Below are positions 57,809 through 64,000 of a stretch of DNA of 64,000 bases, piece by piece. The DNA comes from Lactifluus volemus (taxonomy: Eukaryota > Basidiomycota > Agaricomycetes > Russulales > Russulaceae). The stretch covers positions 1 to 64,000 of the forward strand of contig WTXI01000057.1 of the NCBI GenBank assembly GCA_022376515.1. Reading direction: 5' to 3'. A model generated the notes under the pieces. The model searched no databases, had not been told where the DNA came from, and saw nothing but the letters and a program-made list of their open reading frames with translations. The stretch's first letter is position 1. The number at the start of each line of letters is the position of its first letter. The translations under genes were made by a program, and so were the position numbers.

Positions 57809-58009
57809 TTGAACCAGGTAGCAGATATTGCAGCGGTAATAGATGCTCCGAGGTCAATTCCTCACTTTTGGCCACTGTTAATAATGTCAGACTCTAAATA
57901 TGTAATTTCCGGTCTCACAACGCACCTGCGCTCCTGGGAGAATAATGGCTGGATAGGAGTAAAGAATGCACCCCACTTCAAAAGAGCAGCTTACCTTCTC
58001 AAGAAGTAA
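57809..58009 (+). pseudogene. RNase H-fold fragment
   Basis: The open frame reads NQVADIAAVIDA, then LLIMSDSKYVISGLTTHLRS and NNGWIGVKNAPHFKRAAYLL, then a stop. This is the middle of an RNase H domain, with the catalytic-type E replaced by D in the first helix and the DSKYVI strand. The N-terminal DGS strand and the C-terminal histidine segment are missing, so it is a fragment, probably from a mobile element. Confidence 0.6.
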
Positions 58010-60012
58010 GACTATATTTTACCCTAGATTGAGCACGCTCCGACGCGTGGCCAAAATATATGGAATGTTGGAAATGAGAATCACTCACATTACGCTCCAG
58101 AGTTGACCGAGTCACCACGGTCACAGAGAGACAACAAAAGCGATGAAAGTGGATGGAGAACAAAGTGAGCATAGCTGCATAAGACGTCCCCATGAATCCA
58201 AACAGTTAAAGTGATAGACAATGACGAAGGGTGATGGGAGCTGTCTTGACCACTGCAACCCACTTCAGTAAAAAGACAACCCTGAAACCCATGAGAGACC
58301 ACAACACGCGCTCGGAGTCCCGTGCGACGAGGATCCACAACGCGTCTTGCAGAAAAGTATTGGGCTGTCTTTTTACCAAAGTGACGCTTGCAAAAAATCG
58401 GAATATTGTGCTTTAGACCACCAGATATGCTCAGAGCTCCGCTTCAAAATTGTAAACAGGTGTGTGACCCTATTTACATCTGTTTATCTGCAGGTCCTGT
58501 GCGAAGCACGGGTCCACACTAGTCTCATTGAACCAAACAAGCCACGCCTCAAAATATTCAGTCTTATGTAATCGAAACACAGTATCTGGAAAACCAAAAA
58601 GACGACTCTCCAAATCCCCCTCCCACCCAAAAAAAAAAAAAAAAAAAATTTGGTGAAATTTCGAAATATACAACACCCCAAGATAAAAATTTCCATAAGA
58701 GATGTGTCGTAACGAATGGTAATAAATCACCAAGGTGGGCTCCAGCCCGTGAGAAAATTCTAAAGTGCTGTAAATTTATAATACTTAGATAGACTCACTG
58801 TACTCACCGTCAGAATATTGTTCCCATTCACCAGTGAATCACAACATTATATTATTGTATTTTTCAGATAAGTCAGCAAAATGCCCCAAAATAAATAATA
58901 ACAAACAAAAAATTAGCAATACATATAACTTGATGTACGAAAGGTCGGGGAGGGGTATCAAAGTGATCGGAATTTTTGATAATTTGAGGTAAAATCAGAG
59001 AGCAGAGATGACTAAATTGCAATTTCTTCCTATAATCAACAGCCTGTGGCAGTTGCTACGGTTTCAAACATCTTTGGTGATTCAGTGAAAGCCTCGTCTT
59101 GTTTACGGCGACAATTCGTCTGGAATAATGCAATAATAGATACACCTGGGACCTACGAAGCGAAAAGCAGCGACAAGAATTCCCACTACTCCAAGAACTG
59201 CCCGACTACACCACCAATAATAACACTTGTAGAGTTACCAAGTTGTCTAGACGAAGCTGAGGCGAGAAGTCGATTGGGGGGCAGAGGGTGAAAAAAGGGT
59301 TATTTATGTTTCAAGATATACGGAGCAAGGAATGGCCAAAAAGGGTCAAAGTCGTTGAGAGCTGATTGTTGGACGCTCAAGGTAAATTTGTATGACACCG
59401 ACAAGAGGAAGGAGTTCGAAGGAAGTACTGAGGAGGTTTTGGCCCAGATTATCAGAGAGAGTAGAGAAGGCGGGGTCGGTGATTGGCCAAAAGGTGATTT
59501 GGTTGGAAGATGCGACGGTATATGCGCTGAGGGTAGCGGAAAAGGCCAGGCAACAGAAGACCTCGCTGACCCTCCTCTTTTGGCGTTCACTGCCGCCTCC
59601 GCGTCCATGTCGCCCGCTGTCTTCTGTCACCTCTCCCTCCTCTTCACTTGTCGTTTTCTGTCGCCTCCCTGGAAATAGGGAGGCGATAGAAGAGGGCGTA
59701 CGATGGGGCAATAGAGGGGGGTGAGCAACGTGGGAGTGGGTGTGACCACCAGTGAAGAGGGCAGGTGAAGGAATTGAGAGGTGACCTGTGTGGATGAAAA
59801 ACCGCCCATCTGCTACCGCTGAAAAGCTACAGACTGATGTGGATGTAATTGAATACTCCCCTAATATCCCAGTTGATACGTATGCGTCATTGGTTCTCAA
59901 TGACCTCCACATGAAGTCCTCTGCCTCGCACTCGACACTCACTGATGTCAATTCCTTCAAGATACAGCATTCGGGGATAACATACGTACACAGTATATAA
60001 CTAGCTCCGAGT
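58010..60012. other. Intergenic region
   Basis: About 2 kb between the RNase H fragment and the NLR C stop codon. An A-run of about 22 bases lies at 58629-58650. Open frames near 59355-59724 and their antisense partners show no motif. No supported gene. Confidence 0.45.
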
Positions 60013-63000
60013 CTATTCAAATGAACTATGCACATATATCATGGCCCAATTAGCTCCATGAACAAAGTTTGAAAGATCAAGCTGGGTATAGTGTTTGCCC
60101 ACAATCCAGACGGTGTTAGATCTACTAATATACGGCCGGTGAATCTGAGGAATCCATAAAAGAAGTTCCCCCTCCTCTCCATATATCCAACCATCAGCAC
60201 CGACAAGAAGGTTGTCTATAACATAGATCTTGTCAAGACCTTCTGTTCTCCCTTTTACAGAAACCATCCGATTTCGCGAGGTAGATGCGATGGGCTGCGT
60301 GCCCGGCGAAGATGCAACAGAAAGGGCTAATTCGGGGTCTTCAGCAGACGGATCCCCTACGCGCATTGCTGTTTCAACATCCCACAAGCGAATTGTAAAA
60401 TCTGCTGAGGCCGAGGCAATGTGCCGCCCGTCTGGTGAGTATGCAATACACGGGACCGAATCGGTGTGTCCAGTGAACGGGCCAGCTACGAGCTCTCCTG
60501 TTGTGGCATCCCACACGCGAATCGTTTGATCATGCGACGCCGAAGCAATACGCTCCCCATCTGGTGAGAATACGACAGAAAAGACCCACTTGGAGTGTCC
60601 AGTAAATGGGTCTAATAGAACCTCTCCTTTGGCGGCATCCCACACCCGAATCGTGCAATCACTTGAGGCCGAGGCAATGCGTTTCCCATCCGGCGAGAAT
60701 GCGAGAGATTGGACTTGATCTGTGTGTCCAATAAACGGGCCTGCTACGACCTCTCCCGTTTCGGCATCCCACACGCGAATGGTGTGATCGAACGAGGCCG
60801 AAGCAATGCGCTTCCCTTCCGGCGAGAACGCTACGAAATTGACGTGTTCAGTGTGGCCAGTAAATGGGCCCGCTACGACCTCCCCTGTTGCAACGTTCCA
60901 CACGCGAATCGTCGCATCTGCTGAAGCCGAGGCGATCCGCTGCCCCTCTGGCGAGAACGCAACAGATCTGACCCAATGGGTGTGTCCGGTAAATGGGTCC
61001 GCTACGAGATGTCCTGTAGTTGCATCCCACACGCAAATTGTGCAATCGTCTGACGTCGAGGCGATGCGCTGCCCGTCAGGCGAAAAAACAGCAGAGTAAG
61101 CCCAATTGGTGTGTCCAGTAAACGGGCCTGATACGACTCCTCCAGTTGCGGTATCCCACACGCAAATGTTGTAATCTCCCGAAGCTGAAGCGATGCGCTG
61201 TCCATCCGGTGAGAAGGCAACAGAGTTGACCGCATCACCATGTCCGGTAAACACTGGCGGGTCTACTACGACCTCACCTGCTGCCAGCGCAGCATCCCAC
61301 ATGCGAACAGTAAGATCATCTGAGGCAGAAGCAATGCGCTCGCCGTCTGGTGAGAATGCAACAGAGTTGACATTACCCCAGTGTCCGGTAAACGGGCCCG
61401 CTACAACTTCACCACTTGTAGCATCCCATACGCGAATTGTGAGATCTTGCGAGGCAGAAGCAATGCGCTGCCCATCTGGCGAAAATACAACAGAGAGGAC
61501 GACTCCGATGTGTCCAGTGCATGGGCCCGCTACGACCTGTCCTGTTGACGCATCCCACACACGAATCGTGTGATCGTACGAGGCCGAGGCAACACGTTGT
61601 CCATTCGGGGAGAATACAACCGATGCCACCACACCGGAATGTCCAGTTAATGGACCCAATACGATCTCTCCGGTTGCAACATCCCACACGCAGATCGTGT
61701 GATCTGCTGAGGCCGAAGCGATGCGCTGCCCCTCTGGCGAGAATGCGACACACATGGCCGAATCAGTGTGTCCAGTAAATGGACCGGCTACAACCTCTCC
61801 CGTTGCAGCATCCCGTACACAAATCGTGCGATCACCTGAGGCCGAGGCGATGCGCTCTCCATCCGGTGAGAATGCAATAGAATTGACCCAATCTGTGTGT
61901 CCAGTAAACGGGTCCACTACAACCTCTCCTGTTGCGGCATCCCACACACGAATTGTGCGATCAAATGAGGCCGAGGCAATGCGCTTCCCATCTGGCGAGA
62001 ATGCAATAGACCACACGATGTCGGTGTGTCCGGTAAACGGCCCCGCTACAAGCTCCACCGTCGTGGCATCCCAGACACAAATCGTGTGGTGTCCAGCTGA
62101 GGCTATCCGCTGTCCATCTGGCGAGAATACTACACACCGCACTGGCCCGTCATGTGCTCGAGTCGCCATTTCTAGTCTTGGCCAACGAGACAACTGCCCG
62201 CGTTCCAGGGACAACGCGTGAGGAAATAGACGATTGTAAATCTTCAGGATATGTGAAGAGGTTGGCGTGAAAGGCAAAGCGGAGACATAGATGTGTGGAG
62301 CGCTCCTTGCGATAGCCATCCCGAAATACCGGATAAACCTCGACGCGTCATGCGCTAATGCTAGAAAATTCTCCACTTCAGTTTGGGAAGGCCGTGGTGA
62401 CTTTACGCAATAGTCAATACATGTCACTTTCCATGATAGGTTGCACCTACGTTTCGCCGGTCGGACCGCAACCATGTCTTCAGAGATGATAGTGCCGGTG
62501 AAGCAAGGCCCACACTGCTCTTGACGCTAAGCACTTCTAGCCAAAACAGGAACTTGTTCTCGAAGAGTGATCGAAGCTTCGTGAATAGATCGTGTTTGAA
62601 AACAACATGTTCTAAATGATCGTCCCAGAAAACGCAGGCATATGATAATGCAGGTGGAATATGCTCGGAAATTCGAGAATCCATGTCCGGGATGTCACTG
62701 TTGGCAAGATATGACGACTCGAGCTTGCAAATGTTGAACTTGAGACTATCCAGCATTAGACCAAGGCAGGCATCTGCTAATTCATGGTGCGCTTCCCCAA
62801 GGTCCACGTAAAACACCGCATTCTTCTTGTTCGTCAGGAAGTCACGGAACGAAGTATGGAGGGGAATGATGGGTCGTGATTCATCGGATGAAGTCACGTT
62901 ACTCAGCAGCGAGCCGAGGTGACGCAACATCTCGAGAACGGGATCTGAATCCTCGGGGTCATCAATGGGGGCATGCCGTCGCAGAGCAATCAACGATTGC

Positions 63001-63985
63001 AGGGAGAGAGGTTTGATTGCAGCAAAAAGATGTCCCATCACCGATCGAAATAGTGTCTGGGCTTCATGCGGCTTGAAGTATCCTTCGAGAACTTCTTCGT
63101 ATAACTTGTCCAATGGATCTTGTCCATCGCGATCTCGAGAGTGTCCCAACAGGCACTGTACACACTTCTTCTTGCTGAACCCGAAACTAGCAGGAGGACT
63201 ATTGATGAACCCGCACCCGACGGCTGCCCACTGGAACAAGCCCTCTGCCGCCTTTGCCAGTTTGATACCATGGTCTTTGAACACCTCAGGAGGGAGCTCG
63301 CTCTGAACATACGCGCATATATCTTGCTCCGTCTTGGCGGCAAGTTTCGCGTCATCCATGAAGAGCGTGTCGACAGATAATGCTTTTGAAAACGCAGCTC
63401 CAATCCCATCCTCCGGCCTTGATGTGACGAATATACGGAACTTCGATGGGAGATTGTAGAGGTGTTGAGCAAGGAAGGAGTGCAACCCATTTCTACCGAT
63501 TACATCTCCACACTCATCCAATGCGTCGATGACGATGAGAATCGGATCACGAAGTTCCACGTTCTTGAGTGGTTCAAGAATGAGGGATTCGAAGAGTGTA
63601 AGATAGTCTTGGGTACCACAGAGAGACGAATTATTCTTGAGGGCATTTCCGAGGGCGAGCTTGAACGCAGGATAGCGATCGGAAAGATCGCGAGCAAGGG
63701 TCGTGAACAGCTGGTAAGCCTCCTCCTTGGACTGCTCCTTCCGGAGAAAAGCAAAGTATGAGCCGAGATACTTGTTCTCGAAGTGACGCGCAACCTCATG
63801 TGCGATAGAAGACTTTCCCGTGCCTGCCTGGCCGAGAAGAACGAGCCCACGTTCCGATTCCGGATTTTCGACCCACTTGATGATATGACTCAGGAAGTCT
63901 TCACGCGTGCCTGGAAGACAGCGATTCTTATTGCCGAGTCGCCAGCCCCCTTTATAAGGCAACTCTCTGATTATCACCCCCAATT
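60013..63985 (-). CDS. NLR-type protein C: NACHT and 14 WD40 repeats, 5' end outside window
   Basis: Two exons are visible: complement(join(60013..62400, 62451..63985)), 1307 codons including the stop; upstream exons with the N-terminal module lie past 64000. The NACHT exon starts after a phase-1 acceptor with ELGVIIRELPYKGGWRLGNK and has Walker A GQAGTGKS and ILIVIDALDECGD. The next exon begins SPRPSQTEVENFLALAHDAS and carries 14 WD40 repeats. One unit has an insertion (MWDAALAAGEV) and one has R for W (TICVRDAATGEV). The C-terminal cap reads [20 protein letters not shown] through LDLSNFVHGANWA. The WD units are diverged, as in NLR B. No stop or frameshift was found. Confidence 0.88.
60440..62190 (-). 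repeat. WD40-coding tandem repeats of NLR C (14 units)
   Basis: About 129-bp period with two length variants: one unit carries a four-residue insertion and another (near 62090) is shortened at its start. Fourteen units, as in NLR A and B. Confidence 0.88.
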
Positions 63986-64000
63986 CTGTGCCCTCGTCAG

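Overview
The window looks like nuclear DNA of a basidiomycete fungus, most likely Agaricomycetes. Genes carry many short introns of about 40-70 bp, and the housekeeping genes (ribosomal eL30, SUR2, TIM44, U6 snRNA) sit among large families of NACHT-WD40 NLR proteins, 'Goodbye'-domain proteins and a Helitron. The NLR style resembles that of Cantharellales/Ceratobasidiaceae (Rhizoctonia relatives), but this placement is inference. Most exon joins were derived by hand: each junction was required to have a splice-like donor and acceptor and to keep the reading frame, and the modelled exon lengths sum to whole codons.

Layout. 1-2121: no supported gene. 2122-2629 (-): ribosomal protein eL30. 3015-7779 (+): NLR A, with an MLKL/HeLo-like bundle, NACHT and 14 WD40 repeats. 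9296-12272 (-): a vezatin/Inp2-like membrane protein. 12726-14318 and 17776-19392 (+): two intact tandem-duplicated ROG1-type lipases, separated by a degraded AT-rich region with a Helitron-like 3' terminus. 19746-21509 (+): conserved-looking eight-exon gene of unknown function. 22050-22358 (-): possible small basic protein. 23901-33000: a tandem segmental duplication. Its left copy has an intact ADF-H/PH protein and a Goodbye-domain gene whose tail is an expanded minisatellite. Its right copy has a broken ADF-H/PH pseudogene, hit by a truncated LINE, and a second intact Goodbye gene. A squalene epoxidase relic lies between the copies. 33457-37004 (+): a C2/helical-bundle protein whose NACHT-WD40 part is replaced by an unrecognised domain. 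37900-38827: ankyrin-WD40 relic. 40247-41294 (+): SUR2 sphinganine C4-hydroxylase, flanked by a 79-bp inverted repeat. 41719-43426 (-): TIM44. 44452-44552 (-): U6 snRNA. 44782-50256 (+): NLR B (C2, helical bundle, NACHT, 14 WD40). About 50370-56500 (-): a decayed Helitron with an apparently intact OB-fold (RPA-like) passenger gene. 60013-63985 (-): NLR C, which runs off the window edge.

How the genes relate. NLR A, B, C and the 33.5-37 kb protein form a modular family. Different N-terminal modules (MLKL-like, or C2 plus helical bundle) and different C-terminal modules (NACHT-WD40-cap, or the new domain) meet at a phase-1 intron in the same place. With the Goodbye proteins and the ankyrin-WD relic, this is a region of rapid birth and death of putative self/non-self recognition or cell-death genes, embedded in housekeeping genes and transposon debris.
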